Shown piece by piece: positions 35,388 to 45,458 of a DNA stretch of 64,000 bases. Each line of letters begins with the position of its first letter. Position 1 is the stretch's first letter. This DNA comes from Labrys okinawensis (lineage in GTDB: Bacteria > Pseudomonadota > Alphaproteobacteria > Rhizobiales > Labraceae): positions 620,001 through 684,000 of the forward strand of contig NZ_PUEJ01000004.1 of assembly GCF_002982075.1 (NCBI RefSeq). Reading direction: 5' to 3'. The notes beneath the pieces are model-generated. The model saw only the letters and a list, made by a program, of their open reading frames with translations, searched no databases and was not told the origin of the DNA. A program made the translations under genes and the position numbers.

Positions 35388-36599
35388 TCAGCCCACCGCC
35401 CGCACATGCATCGGCTGCAGTTCGTCGAGGCGGCTCACGCCCAGCATGGCCATGTTGCGCGCGATCTCCGCCTGCAGGAGACCAAAGGCGTGGCGGATAC
35501 CGCGCTCCCCGCCGACGGCGGCGGCGAATAGGAACGGGCGGCCGACGAAGACGAAGTCGGCCCCGAGCGCCAGCGCCTTGAGAACGTCCGTCCCCCGACG
35601 AAAGCCGCCATCGATCAGCACGGCCATCCCGCCGGCCGCCGAAACGGCCTCGCGCAGGACCGACATGGGGGCGATCGCCGTGTCGAGCTGGCGCCCGCCA
35701 TGGTTGGAGATCCAGACGCCATCGACACCCCTCTCGCGCGCGATCGTGACATCCTCGGGGGCTAGAATGCCCTTCACCACCAGCCTGCCGGGCCACAACT
35801 GCCGAATAAGATCGAGATGGCTCCAGTCAAGGCCGTCACGGGCGCCGATATCCCGCACCGCATTGCGGGACAGCAGGGTCGGTCCGCGAAAGGCATCCAT
35901 GTTCTCGAAACGCGGCATGCCGCTGGCCAGAGTGCGCGCGAAGGTGCCCAGTGACCAGGACGGATGGGTGATGCCGTCCCAGAACAATCTCAGGCTTGGC
36001 TTCAAGGGTGCCGAAAAGCCGGTGCGGGCATTGTTCTCGCGATTGGCGGCCACCGGCACGTCGGCGGTAAGCACCAGCGTCTCGTAGCCTGCAGCCGCCA
36101 CGCGCGCCACCATGCGCCTGATGCGTTCGGGCTCGCCCGGCAGATAGGTCTGGAACCAGCAGGCCTTTCCCTCTTCCGCCAGCCTTTCCAAGGGCATCAG
36201 CGAGGTGGCGCTGGCCACCATCAGGGCGCCCTCGACCGCCGCGGCTTTGGCAAGAGCCAGATCCCCTTCGAAGGTGGCGAGGCCCGACAGCCCCATGGGC
36301 GCTATGCCGACCGGCAGAGAATAGGCATGGCCGAACAGGGCATGGCGTGTCGAGCGAGCCCTGGTATCGACGAGGACACGCGGCACCAGCCCCAGGGCGG
36401 CCAGCGCCCGGCTGTTGCCGGCATGCGCGGCATTCGTCTCGGCGGCACCGGCATAATAGCCATAGATCTGGCGCGGCAGATGCCGGCGGGCGACCGGCTC
36501 GAAATCCTCGAGCGCCAGGAAGCGCCGCAGGGACCGCGGCACATTGGCTTCAATGCGGCGGGCGGTGATCACGGTTCGGGAATGCGAATTGTCGGGCAC
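35388..36599 (-). CDS. FMN-dependent alpha-hydroxy-acid oxidizing protein
   Basis: This enzyme belongs to the lactate dehydrogenase (LldD)/glycolate oxidase family, which oxidises 2-hydroxy acids with FMN. Key segments are IYGYYAGAAET, VGIAPMGLSGL, FQTYLPGEPERI, VVKGIL (FMN lysine) and the active-site SNHGGRQLD with catalytic His. The start is uncertain: GTG 36599 has GGAG 11 nt upstream, while TTG 36680 would add 27 residues with no ribosome site. It is divergent from an MFS carrier that may import the hydroxy acid. Whether lactate, mandelate or another acid is used is not visible. Confidence 0.88.
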   Translation of the reverse strand: MPDNSHSRTVITARRIEANVPRSLRRFLALEDFEPVARRHLPRQIYGYYAGAAETNAAHAGNSRALAALGLVPRVLVDTRARSTRHALFGHAYSLPVGIAPMGLSGLATFEGDLALAKAAAVEGALMVASATSLMPLERLAEEGKACWFQTYLPGEPERIRRMVARVAAAGYETLVLTADVPVAANRENNARTGFSAPLKPSLRLFWDGITHPSWSLGTFARTLASGMPRFENMDAFRGPTLLSRNAVRDIGARDGLDWSHLDLIRQLWPGRLVVKGILAPEDVTIARERGVDGVWISNHGGRQLDTAIAPMSVLREAVSAAGGMAVLIDGGFRRGTDVLKALALGADFVFVGRPFLFAAAVGGERGIRHAFGLLQAEIARNMAMLGVSRLDELQPMHVRAVG

Positions 36600-36707
36600 T
36601 CTTGCTGTCTTCTCCGGCCTGGATCGTTTTCGCCTCGCCCCTCTATCCCTTGGCGCAAGCAGAGCCGTTTCGTCAATCAAGCGTACCGTTCACCATGCAG
36701 GTATACC

Positions 36708-36724
36708 GTACAGTGAGTGTACAG
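36708..36724. promoter_or_regulatory. Direct repeat in oxidase/MFS divergent gap
   Basis: GTACAG occurs at 36708-36713 and 36719-36724, an 11-bp step on one face of the helix, next to GTATAC. It is a candidate activator or repressor site for the divergent hydroxy-acid oxidase and MFS genes. Confidence 0.35.
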
Positions 36725-36845
36725 ACCGGCCATTCAGGTGAATCGTCCCTGCCATCGATAGAGTTCTCTCGAAAAGCGGGAATGAAGCGGCACCGGCGCG
36801 AACGCGATCGCCCTCTTCCTGGAGCAATACGCGATAGGAGGTGGA

Positions 36846-38084
36846 ATGGCCCTGTCCGATCCAATCAACGTCAGGCCGGCCGACAGTCGCCAGACGCTGC
36901 TCATCCTGTCCGCCGCCGTCGTCCTGAGCGCGGCCATGGGCATCCGGCAGACCTTCGGCCTCTTCGTCGAGCCCTTCTCGCTCGACCGGGGCCTTCCCGT
37001 CACCCTGATCGCCTTTGCCATCGCCATTCACAACCTGGTCTGGGGCGTGGCGCAGCCCTTTGCGGGAGCCGCGGCCGACCGCTATGGCTCGGCACCCGTG
37101 GTGGCATTCGGCACCGCCATGTTCGCGCTGGGCCTCGGCATTGCCGCCATGGCGCCATCGGGCCTCATGCTGGTCCTCGGTCTCGGCATCCTGGTCGGCA
37201 TCGGCATCAGCTGCACGGCCTTCGGTGTCGTGCTGACCGCGGTCGGCCGCGGGACCTCGCCCGAAAAGCGCAGCATGGCCATGGGCATCGCCAGTGCCGG
37301 CGGTTCGTTCGGACAGGTCGCGATGGTTCCCCTGGCCCAGATCGTCTCGGAACATTCGGGCCTCTCCACCGCCCTCGTCGTGCTGGCGCTGGTGATGCTC
37401 GCAGCCGCCCCTTTCGGCCTGTTCCTGGACGGGCGGTCGCGACAGGGTACAGCCGGGACGGAGGAGGCTGCCCTGCCGCTGAGGGCGGCGCTCGAACAGG
37501 CACTCGGTCATCGCGGCTACTGCCTTCTCACGCTCGGCTTCTTCACCTGCGGCTTCCAGCTCGCCTTCATCGCCACCCATCTGCCGGGCTATCTTTCGCT
37601 CTGTCACATGCCTTCGGGCACCGGGGCGAAGGCCCTCGCCCTGATCGGCCTGTTCAACATGGCGGGAAGCTGGGCCTGCGGCTGGCTGGGCGGGCGCTAC
37701 CGGCAGCAGCATGTGCTCGGCTGGCTCTATCTGATCCGGGGCGTCGCCATCGCCGCATTCTTCATGGCACCCAAGTCGGACGCGTCTGTCACCCTCTTCG
37801 CCGCCGTGATGGGCCTGACCTGGCTCGGCACGGTTCCCCTGACCAGCGGTCTCGTCGCCAAGGTCTTCGGCTTGCGCCATCTCGGCACCCTGTTCGGCAT
37901 CTGCTTCCTCAGCCACCAGATCGGATCTTTCCTGGGGGCCTGGCTCGGCGGCCTGACCTTCGACCTCACCGGCTCCTACACGCTGGTCTGGTGGGCGACC
38001 GCCCTTGCCAGCCTGATGGCGGCAGCGCTGCATTTTCCGATCAACGATACGCCGCAGGTCGCGGTGGCCTCGGGACGAGTGTGA
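36846..38084 (+). CDS. MFS transporter
   Basis: This 412-residue carrier has 12 predicted hydrophobic helices. The first half has GIRQTFGLFVEPF, VWGVAQPFAGAAADRYG and ASAGGSFGQ; the second has a conserved FFTCGFQLAFIATHLPGY. The pattern fits the monocarboxylate-porter-like MFS branch. The start follows a good AGGAGG site 6 nt upstream. It is divergent from the FMN hydroxy-acid oxidase, so a 2-hydroxy or keto acid is a reasonable substrate guess. No experimental relative can be named with confidence. Confidence 0.87.
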   Translation: MALSDPINVRPADSRQTLLILSAAVVLSAAMGIRQTFGLFVEPFSLDRGLPVTLIAFAIAIHNLVWGVAQPFAGAAADRYGSAPVVAFGTAMFALGLGIAAMAPSGLMLVLGLGILVGIGISCTAFGVVLTAVGRGTSPEKRSMAMGIASAGGSFGQVAMVPLAQIVSEHSGLSTALVVLALVMLAAAPFGLFLDGRSRQGTAGTEEAALPLRAALEQALGHRGYCLLTLGFFTCGFQLAFIATHLPGYLSLCHMPSGTGAKALALIGLFNMAGSWACGWLGGRYRQQHVLGWLYLIRGVAIAAFFMAPKSDASVTLFAAVMGLTWLGTVPLTSGLVAKVFGLRHLGTLFGICFLSHQIGSFLGAWLGGLTFDLTGSYTLVWWATALASLMAAALHFPINDTPQVAVASGRV

Positions 38085-38091
38085 AAGCTTC

Positions 38092-38176
38092 CCTGGGACC
38101 GCCGGCATCCTGCCGGCCTCTTCCAATCCAGCGAGCGTGGGCAATCAAGAGCCGCAAAGATGCCGGCGGTCCCAGG
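38092..38176. repeat. Long inverted repeat between convergent genes
   Basis: Perfect 17-nt arms, CCTGGGACCGCCGGCAT (38092-38108) and its complement at 38160-38176, are separated by 51 nt that contain a smaller CCGGC hairpin. It lies exactly between the MFS stop and the LysR stop. It may act as a two-way terminator or be a dispersed palindromic element. Confidence 0.65.
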
Positions 38177-38184
38177 AAATCTTT

Positions 38185-39069
38185 TCAATCCCGGGCGAAA
38201 TGGGCCCGTTCGGCCCGGACACGCAGGGTGATGTGATCGGCGACGGCGGCGACGCGGCGGGTATTATGCGTGTCCGGATGGGAGACCAGCCAATAGCTGC
38301 GGGTGAAGCGCGTGCCCGGCAGGCGGGTGAGCTCGGGATATTGCCGGGCGGCATAGTCGTGCAGGATGCCGATGCCATGGCCGGCCCTGACAGCCTCCAT
38401 CTGGGCGACCACGCTGCCGCATTCGAAGCGCCGGCGCATCAGCCGGCCCAGCGTCTCGGCATAATCGAGCGCCCGGCTGTAGACGAGGTCGTCGACATGG
38501 GTGACGAAAAGATGCCCGGCAAGGTCCTCCTCCCTGTCGATGGGAGCGGCTGCCTCAAGATAGCTTCTGGAGGCATAGACGCTCAGCGTATAGTCGGTCA
38601 GCTTCTTGACCATCAGCCGCCCCTGCACCGGACGGTCGAGCGTCACCACGATGTCGGCCTCCCGGCGGGAGAGCGAGAAGGTTCGCGGCAGCGGCACCAG
38701 CTGCACCACCAGTTCGGGATGACGGGCCGCCAGGGCGCCCAGTTCATGGGAGAGGAAGTAGTTGCCCAGGCCGTCCGGCGCGCCGACACGCACCGTGCCG
38801 CTGATCTCCGCCGTGGTGCCGGAGACCCGGGCGCCGACGCGCAGGAATTCGGATTCGGCCTTCTCCGCCGCGACGAGCAGGGCCTCCCCGGCAGCCGTCA
38901 ATGTGCAGCCCTGGGTCTGACGCTCGACCAGCCGCGTCCCGAACGTTTCCTCCAGCGCCGTGAGCTGGCGGCCGACGGTGGCATGATTGAGCCCGAGCTG
39001 GCGCGCCGCACCGAGCAGCTGTCCGTTGCGCGCCACCGCCAGGAAGATGCGGATGTGGTCCCAGTTCAT
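38185..39069 (-). CDS. LysR-family transcriptional regulator (divergent from mmsA)
   Basis: This 294-residue LTTR has its HTH in [39 protein letters not shown] and [16 protein letters not shown]. It is divergent from mmsA, with a TTCGCACA...TGTGCGAA inverted repeat in the gap. Related LysR proteins control mmsA-type genes in other Proteobacteria, so it is likely the activator here. The inducer could be a valine or inositol catabolite, by inference. Confidence 0.9.
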   Translation of the reverse strand: MNWDHIRIFLAVARNGQLLGAARQLGLNHATVGRQLTALEETFGTRLVERQTQGCTLTAAGEALLVAAEKAESEFLRVGARVSGTTAEISGTVRVGAPDGLGNYFLSHELGALAARHPELVVQLVPLPRTFSLSRREADIVVTLDRPVQGRLMVKKLTDYTLSVYASRSYLEAAAPIDREEDLAGHLFVTHVDDLVYSRALDYAETLGRLMRRRFECGSVVAQMEAVRAGHGIGILHDYAARQYPELTRLPGTRFTRSYWLVSHPDTHNTRRVAAVADHITLRVRAERAHFARD

Positions 39070-39135
39070 GGGGGCTCTCGCCAGATTGGATGTGCGACGC
39101 CTTCGGATGCCCGTGCGCCCGGATCGACTTTAATT

Positions 39136-39176
39136 TTCGCACATCGGAAGTGCAATCTCTCTCATTGCTGTGCGAA
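39136..39176. promoter_or_regulatory. Candidate LysR site before mmsA
   Basis: TTCGCACA (39136-39143) and TGTGCGAA (39169-39176) form outer arms; GCAAT and ATTGC form inner ones. It sits 66-106 bp upstream of the mmsA start in the divergent gap, the normal place for a LysR recognition site. Confidence 0.5.
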
Positions 39177-39241
39177 CGGATCAACTGCATAGATCGCGCC
39201 GAACGCCGCCCCACCGGAAGGCGAAGGACAGGAGGAAGAGG

Positions 39242-40741
<1,500 letters not shown>

Positions 40742-40742
40742 A

Positions 40743-40875
40743 TGTCATCCCGCGCGCGGTGCAGCATGCAATGCTGCGCCGCAGACGCGGGACCGCGCTC
40801 AGAATAAGCCCCACTCCGCCTGCGATCCCGGATCTGCGCTGCACCACTGCGTGCTGCAGCGCGTCCGGGATGACT
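40743..40875. repeat. REP-like palindromic intergenic region
   Basis: The mmsA/ALDH convergent gap starts with GTCATCCCGCG and ends with CCGGGATGAC, and contains GCAGCATGCAATGCTGC. It resembles the mirrored GTCATCCC...GGGATGAC elements elsewhere in the window but has a different interior. Confidence 0.55.
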
Positions 40876-40880
40876 GTTCC

Positions 40881-42305
40881 TTACGGCCTGTGCACCGTCT
40901 TCACCTCGAGGAAATCCTCCAGGCCGAAAATGCCGCCTTCTCGGCCATTGCCGGACTGCTTGTACCCGCCGAAGGGGCTGCCATAGCGGTGCGGCCCGCC
41001 ATTGATGTGCACCATGCCGGCACGCAGGCGTCCCGCCACCCGCTCGGCCCTGGCGTCGTCGCCTGTCTGCAGATAGGCGGCGAGACCGTAATTGGTGTCG
41101 TTGGCGAGCTCGATCGCCTGCTCCTCGGTGTCGAAGGGAATGATCGATAGCACGGGGCCGAAGATCTCCTCGCGGGCGATGCGCATGTTGGGATCGACAT
41201 CGGCGAAGATGGTCGGCTTGACGAAATAGCCCTTCTCATAGCCCTCCGGCTTGCCGGGGCCGCCCACCAGCACGCGCGCGCCCTCGGCGACGCCGGCCTC
41301 GATCAGGGCCTGCACGCGCCCGAACTGAATGTCGCTGACCAGCGGGCCGATATGCTCGCCTTCCTGCTTGGGATCGCCGACGGCCTGGGTCTCGCCTGTG
41401 CGCTGGGCGATCTCGACCACCTTGTCATAAACCGAGCGCTGCACCAGCATGCGGGTCGGCGCATCGCAGGACTGGCCGGAATTGTTGAAGCATTCCAGCA
41501 CGCTGCCGGCAACGCGATCCTCGAGGTCGGCATCCTCGAAGATGATGTTGGGCGACTTGCCGCCGAGTTCGAGCGTGACGCGCTTGACGGTATCGGCTGC
41601 ATCCTTGCTGACGGCGATGCCGGCCCGGGTCGAGCCGGTGAACGACATCATGTCGATGTCCTTGTGCTTGGAAAGAGCGGCGCCGACCGAGGGGCCGTCG
41701 CCATTCACCAGGTTGAACACGCCGGCGGGAAAGCCGGCCTCCTCGACCATCTCGGCATAGAGCAGCGCATTGAGGGGCGTGAACTCGCTCGGCTTGAGCA
41801 CGCAGGTGCTGCCAGTGGCGAGCACGGGCACCACCTTGAGCGCGATCTGGTTGATCGGCCAGTTCCAGGGCGTGATCAGGCCGCAGACGCCGATGGGCTC
41901 GCGCAGCACCACGTCGCCATTGGGCAGGGTCTCACGATTCTTGAGATGGCGCAGCGCATCGATGAAGCCCTGCAGATGGCCGACGCCCACATCGGCCTGC
42001 TGGGCCCGGCTCATCGAAATCGGCGCACCGAGCTCGAGCGTGATGGTCTGCGCCATCTCCTCATAGCGGCGCTTATAAACTTCGAGCAGCTTTTCGAGCA
42101 GTGCCAGGCGCTCCTCGACGCTGGTCCGCGAATAGGTGGCGAAGGCCTTCTTGGCGGCAGCGACAGCCTTGTCGACATCGGCGGGCGTGCCCATGGAGAT
42201 CACGGCGACCGGCTGCTCGGTCGCCGGATCCAGCACCTGGAGATCGTTGGGAACGACGGGATCGACCCACTTGCCGTCGATGAAGAACTTGCGCTTGTCG
42301 AGCAT
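40881..42305 (-). CDS. NAD(P)-dependent aldehyde dehydrogenase (PuuC-like role)
   Basis: This 474-residue ALDH has PWNWPINQIALKV, the catalytic glutamate in ELGGKSPNIIFEDAD and the catalytic cysteine in NSGQSCDAPTRM. It starts MLDKRKFFIDGKWV after GGGAG. It is on the same strand as, and downstream of, a PuuB-like oxidase and a PuuA-like synthetase, so it could oxidise gamma-glutamyl-aminobutyraldehyde as PuuC does. The 255-bp gap with a terminator-like hairpin and two palindromes suggests a separate promoter. The substrate is inferred from context. Confidence 0.88.
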   Translation of the reverse strand: MLDKRKFFIDGKWVDPVVPNDLQVLDPATEQPVAVISMGTPADVDKAVAAAKKAFATYSRTSVEERLALLEKLLEVYKRRYEEMAQTITLELGAPISMSRAQQADVGVGHLQGFIDALRHLKNRETLPNGDVVLREPIGVCGLITPWNWPINQIALKVVPVLATGSTCVLKPSEFTPLNALLYAEMVEEAGFPAGVFNLVNGDGPSVGAALSKHKDIDMMSFTGSTRAGIAVSKDAADTVKRVTLELGGKSPNIIFEDADLEDRVAGSVLECFNNSGQSCDAPTRMLVQRSVYDKVVEIAQRTGETQAVGDPKQEGEHIGPLVSDIQFGRVQALIEAGVAEGARVLVGGPGKPEGYEKGYFVKPTIFADVDPNMRIAREEIFGPVLSIIPFDTEEQAIELANDTNYGLAAYLQTGDDARAERVAGRLRAGMVHINGGPHRYGSPFGGYKQSGNGREGGIFGLEDFLEVKTVHRP

Positions 42306-42448
42306 CGCTCACTCCCTGATTGCGGAGACGGTCTCCCGCCCCTCGTGAATATGTCGGACTTACACTGCCCCAGCGCACCGATCCACCGGAACAGCCATCA
42401 TGTCGCAGGTGGAGGCATACCCACGCGCAAGCCGGCATGGGATTGGAG

Positions 42449-42520
42449 TGTCAATCTTCAGATTGACATGCGTCTTCCCGGCAAGACCCACTTCCAAGAA
42501 TGTCAATCTGAAGATTGACA
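42449..42520. promoter_or_regulatory. Paired 20-bp palindromes upstream of ALDH
   Basis: Two palindromes, each TGTCAATCT-2 nt-AGATTGACA (42449-42468 with centre TC and 42501-42520 with centre GA), lie 52 bp apart centre to centre. Together with flanking bases they form a larger 23-nt inverted repeat. They are 144-215 bp upstream of the ALDH start and beyond the PuuB-like stop. They look like cooperative operator sites for a dimeric regulator. Confidence 0.6.
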
Positions 42521-42536
42521 CTCCATGTTTCGCGCC

Positions 42537-42554
42537 GCGGGTCTAAAGACCCGC
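42537..42554 (-). terminator. Hairpin after PuuB-like gene
   Basis: GCGGGTC and GACCCGC form a perfect 7-bp stem with a 4-nt loop, 7 nt beyond the stop at 42561 on the minus strand. There is no U-tract, so termination may be partial. Confidence 0.45.
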
Positions 42555-42560
42555 CCCCCG

Positions 42561-43904
42561 TTAAAGCCCCAACCTGTCGCGCAGGCCATACCACCAGGCC
42601 CCGAGCACGGTCAGTGGCACCCGAAAGGTCTTGCCGCCCGGGAAGGGGTAATAGGGCAGGCTGCTCCAGACATCGAAACGTTCGGCCTGGCCGGCGACAG
42701 CCTCGCCCAGGATCTTGCCGAGGAGATGGGTGGTGGTGACGCCATGGCCGCTGTCCCCATGCGAGAAATAGATCGAGGGCGACAGTCGCCCGACATGCGG
42801 AATGCGCGTCAGGGTCAGGGCGAAATTACCGCTCCAGGCATAGTCGAGGCGGATATTGGCGAGCTGCGGAAAGGTCTTGGCCAGGCTGGGCCGGATCTTG
42901 GCTTCGATGCTGGCGGGATCGCCGCCGCCATAGACGATGCCGCCGCCGAAGAGCAGGCGGTTGTCGGCCGTACGGCGGTAATAGTCGAGAATGTAATTCA
43001 TGTCCTCGACGCAGTAATTGGCCGGCAGCAGGTCACGGATCACAGCCTCGTCCAGCGGCTCGGTTGCGACCACCTGGCTGGAGACCGGCATCATCTTGCC
43101 GCCGATCTCCGGAAGGAGATTGCCGAGATAGGCATTGCCGCAGACCAGCAGGTAGTTGCAGGTCACCGCCCCGTGCTGGGTGTGTACCACCGGCCTGACC
43201 CCCTGCTCGACCGACAGCACCGGCGAGCGCTCGAAGATCCGTCCGCCATGCTTTTCCACGGCCGCCGCTTCGCCCAGTACCAGGCTGAGCGGATGGATAT
43301 GGCCGCCCTTGCGGTCGACCAGCCCGCCGACATAACGATCCGACTTGACGATGCCAGGCAGGCCCGCCTTGTCGACCCGCTCGAGGCCGCCATGGCCGTG
43401 GCGCTCCCAGATGCGCTGCTGGTGGTCGAGTTCGCGCAGCTGCTTGTCGGTGAAGGCGGCGAAGAAGCCGCCGGGTACGAGGTCGCAATCGATGCCATAT
43501 TGGGCGATGCGGCTGCGGATGATGTCGGCGCCCTCCCCGGCCATGGCGCCGAGTGCCTTGGCAGCCTTCGCGCCATAGCGCTTTTCGATCACGTCGAGGT
43601 CGCGGCTATAGCCGTTGACGATCTGGCCGCCATTGCGCCCGGACGCGCCGAAGCCGATGCGCATGGCCTCAAGCACAACCACGCTATAGCCGCGCTCGGC
43701 CAGTTCCAGCGCGGCGGAGATGCCGGTGAAGCCGGCGCCGATGACGCAGATATCGGCGCTCAGATGCTCGTTGAGGACAGGACGTTCGAAGCCACCCTTG
43801 GCGGTCGCGGCATAGTAGGACGGCGCGTGGCCGGCGCTGGACGACGGCGCGTGGCCGGCGCTGGACGACGGCGCATGGATGGTGGCGAACTCGACGGTGG
43901 ACAT
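42561..43904 (-). CDS. puuB: FAD-dependent oxidase, gamma-glutamylputrescine oxidase (PuuB)-like
   Basis: This 447-residue DAO-family flavoprotein has the FAD motif CVIGAGFTGISAALELA, followed by VLEAMRIGFGASGRNGGQI typical of PuuB-like oxidases. The C-terminal half has RIPHVGRLSPSIYFSHGDSGHGV. It would oxidise gamma-glutamylputrescine to the aldehyde. It lies between the ALDH and GS-like genes, in the order expected for a polyamine glutamylation route. The N-terminus carries a tandem repeat, APSSSAGH twice then APSYY, from a 24-bp DNA duplication, which varies from normal family members. Substrate is inferred from neighbours. Confidence 0.85.
   Translation of the reverse strand: MSTVEFATIHAPSSSAGHAPSSSAGHAPSYYAATAKGGFERPVLNEHLSADICVIGAGFTGISAALELAERGYSVVVLEAMRIGFGASGRNGGQIVNGYSRDLDVIEKRYGAKAAKALGAMAGEGADIIRSRIAQYGIDCDLVPGGFFAAFTDKQLRELDHQQRIWERHGHGGLERVDKAGLPGIVKSDRYVGGLVDRKGGHIHPLSLVLGEAAAVEKHGGRIFERSPVLSVEQGVRPVVHTQHGAVTCNYLLVCGNAYLGNLLPEIGGKMMPVSSQVVATEPLDEAVIRDLLPANYCVEDMNYILDYYRRTADNRLLFGGGIVYGGGDPASIEAKIRPSLAKTFPQLANIRLDYAWSGNFALTLTRIPHVGRLSPSIYFSHGDSGHGVTTTHLLGKILGEAVAGQAERFDVWSSLPYYPFPGGKTFRVPLTVLGAWWYGLRDRLGL
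43819..43878. repeat. 24-bp in-frame tandem repeat
   Basis: Two exact 24-bp units (43819-43842, 43843-43866) and half of a third (43867-43878) lie inside the 5' end of the PuuB-like gene. They encode repeated eight-residue units (APSSSAGH), with no frame change. Confidence 0.8.
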
Positions 43905-43976
43905 GGCGGGCAGACCTCACGGACCGGCCGTCGCGTATCGGGGGCAGCGGCCGGTGTCGATGGAGTGAAAGAGAGC

Positions 43977-45347
43977 TCAGACGATTTCGAGATAGGCGGC
44001 GAATTCGTAATCGGTGACCTGTTCGGCGAAACCGGCGATCTCCTGGCGCTTGCAGGCGATCAGCATGGAGCGCAGCACCGGGTCGAAGATCTCGGCGGCG
44101 ATCTCGCCGGCCTCGAAGGCATCGACCGCCTGTCCCCATTCGGACGGGATCTTGGCCGACGCGCTCGGCAGATGGGCGCGCCCCATGATGGGCTCGGGCG
44201 GCGTCCATTGCTTGCGGATGCCGATCAGGGCTGCGCCCAGAATGGCCGCGACCACCAGATAGGGGTTGGCATCCGCCCCGGCGACCCGATGCTCGATGCG
44301 GCGCGCGGCCGGGTTGCCGCCGGGAATGCGGACGGCTGCGGTACGATTCTCATAGCCCCAGGCGATCGTGGTCGGGGCGTGGGTATCCGGCCGCAGGCGG
44401 CGATAGGAATTGAAGTGCGGCGCGAACAAAAGCGTGGTCTCGGCCATGCCGCGCAGCAGACCGGCCACGGCATGGCGCAGGATCGGCGAGCCTTCCTTGC
44501 TACCGTCGTTGAAGACGTTGCGACCCTCGGCGTCGAGCAGGCTGAAATGCACATGCATGCCATTGCCGGAACGGGTTCCGTAAGGCTTGGCCATGAAGGT
44601 GGCGGCGAGGCCATGCTTGCGCGCGACACCCTTGACGATGCGCTTGAAGAACACCGCATCATCGGCAGCCTTGAGGGGATCGTCGCTGTGCAGGAGGTTG
44701 ATCTCGAACTGGCCGATGCCGTTCTCGGCGATCGCCGCATCGGCTGCCACGTTCTGGCGCTCGCATTCGGCATAGACGTCCGAGATGAACTCACCGAAAT
44801 CGTTGAGTTCGTCGATGGAGAGAATGGCGTCCGAGTCGAGCCGCTTGCCGGTATAGGGCGAGATCGGCGGCACCGCGCTGTCCGGCTCCGGATCGATCAG
44901 ATAGAACTCCATCTCCGTCGCCACCACAGGCCGTAAGCCGAGCTTTTGGTATTCGCGCACCACGGCGGCAAGCGCCTGGCGCGGATCGGCGAGGAAGGGC
45001 TCGCCGCTCTCCAGAAAAAGCCAGAGCGGCACCAGAGCGCTCGGCCGCGAGGTCCAGTTCACCGGCAGGATGCCGCGCCCGGTCGCCCCGCAGATGCCGT
45101 CCATGTCGCCCGAGGCGAACACATGCTCGCTGTCGATGATGTCCTCGCCCCAGACGTCGACGCCCACGATCGACAGGGGCATGCGGATGCCGCCGCCCAG
45201 CACCTTCTCGGCCTGGCTGACCGGCACGCGCTTGCCGCGCATGATGCCGTTGAGGTCGCAGACCACGGCCTGGATGCTCTCGATCGGGCTATCTTCCTTC
45301 AGCAAAGCTGCCAGGGTGTCCCGATCGATGCTGTCGGCCGTCATCAT
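43977..45347 (-). CDS. puuA: Glutamine synthetase-family enzyme, gamma-glutamylpolyamine synthetase (PuuA)-like
   Basis: This 456-residue GS-fold enzyme ligates glutamate to an amine with ATP. Family motifs are present: VVCDLNGIMRGKRVP, VATEMEFYL, the glutamate-rich QFEINLLHSDDPL, MHVHFSLLD and RIEHRVAGADANPYLV. The absence of the classical GlnA adenylylation tyrosine segment and the neighbours favour a PuuA/GlnA-like amine ligase, not GlnA itself. It is divergent from a GntR-type regulator and leads the cluster GS-oxidase-ALDH. Putrescine is the most likely amine; ethanolamine or others cannot be excluded. Confidence 0.85.
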   Translation of the reverse strand: MMTADSIDRDTLAALLKEDSPIESIQAVVCDLNGIMRGKRVPVSQAEKVLGGGIRMPLSIVGVDVWGEDIIDSEHVFASGDMDGICGATGRGILPVNWTSRPSALVPLWLFLESGEPFLADPRQALAAVVREYQKLGLRPVVATEMEFYLIDPEPDSAVPPISPYTGKRLDSDAILSIDELNDFGEFISDVYAECERQNVAADAAIAENGIGQFEINLLHSDDPLKAADDAVFFKRIVKGVARKHGLAATFMAKPYGTRSGNGMHVHFSLLDAEGRNVFNDGSKEGSPILRHAVAGLLRGMAETTLLFAPHFNSYRRLRPDTHAPTTIAWGYENRTAAVRIPGGNPAARRIEHRVAGADANPYLVVAAILGAALIGIRKQWTPPEPIMGRAHLPSASAKIPSEWGQAVDAFEAGEIAAEIFDPVLRSMLIACKRQEIAGFAEQVTDYEFAAYLEIV

Positions 45348-45360
45348 GTGCGCTCCATTT

Positions 45361-45370
45361 TGTGATCACA
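45361..45370. promoter_or_regulatory. Candidate GntR operator
   Basis: TGTGATCACA is a perfect 10-bp palindrome directly before the PuuA-like start, followed by TGTGACATCA about 20 bp on. It lies in the divergent gap with the GntR gene, a plausible repressor site. Confidence 0.5.
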
Positions 45371-45458
45371 TTATTGAGTATGTGACATCATATCCGACTG
45401 GAATCAAGCCCGGCTTCGCGATAAGCAAATGCGTGGGGTTCCGAGGGAGGCGAGATTA

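Noticed and set aside
36690..38144. Minus-strand open frame opposite the MFS carrier
   Set aside because: It is antisense to a 12-helix carrier with a strong ribosome site; the composition is typical of a shadow frame.
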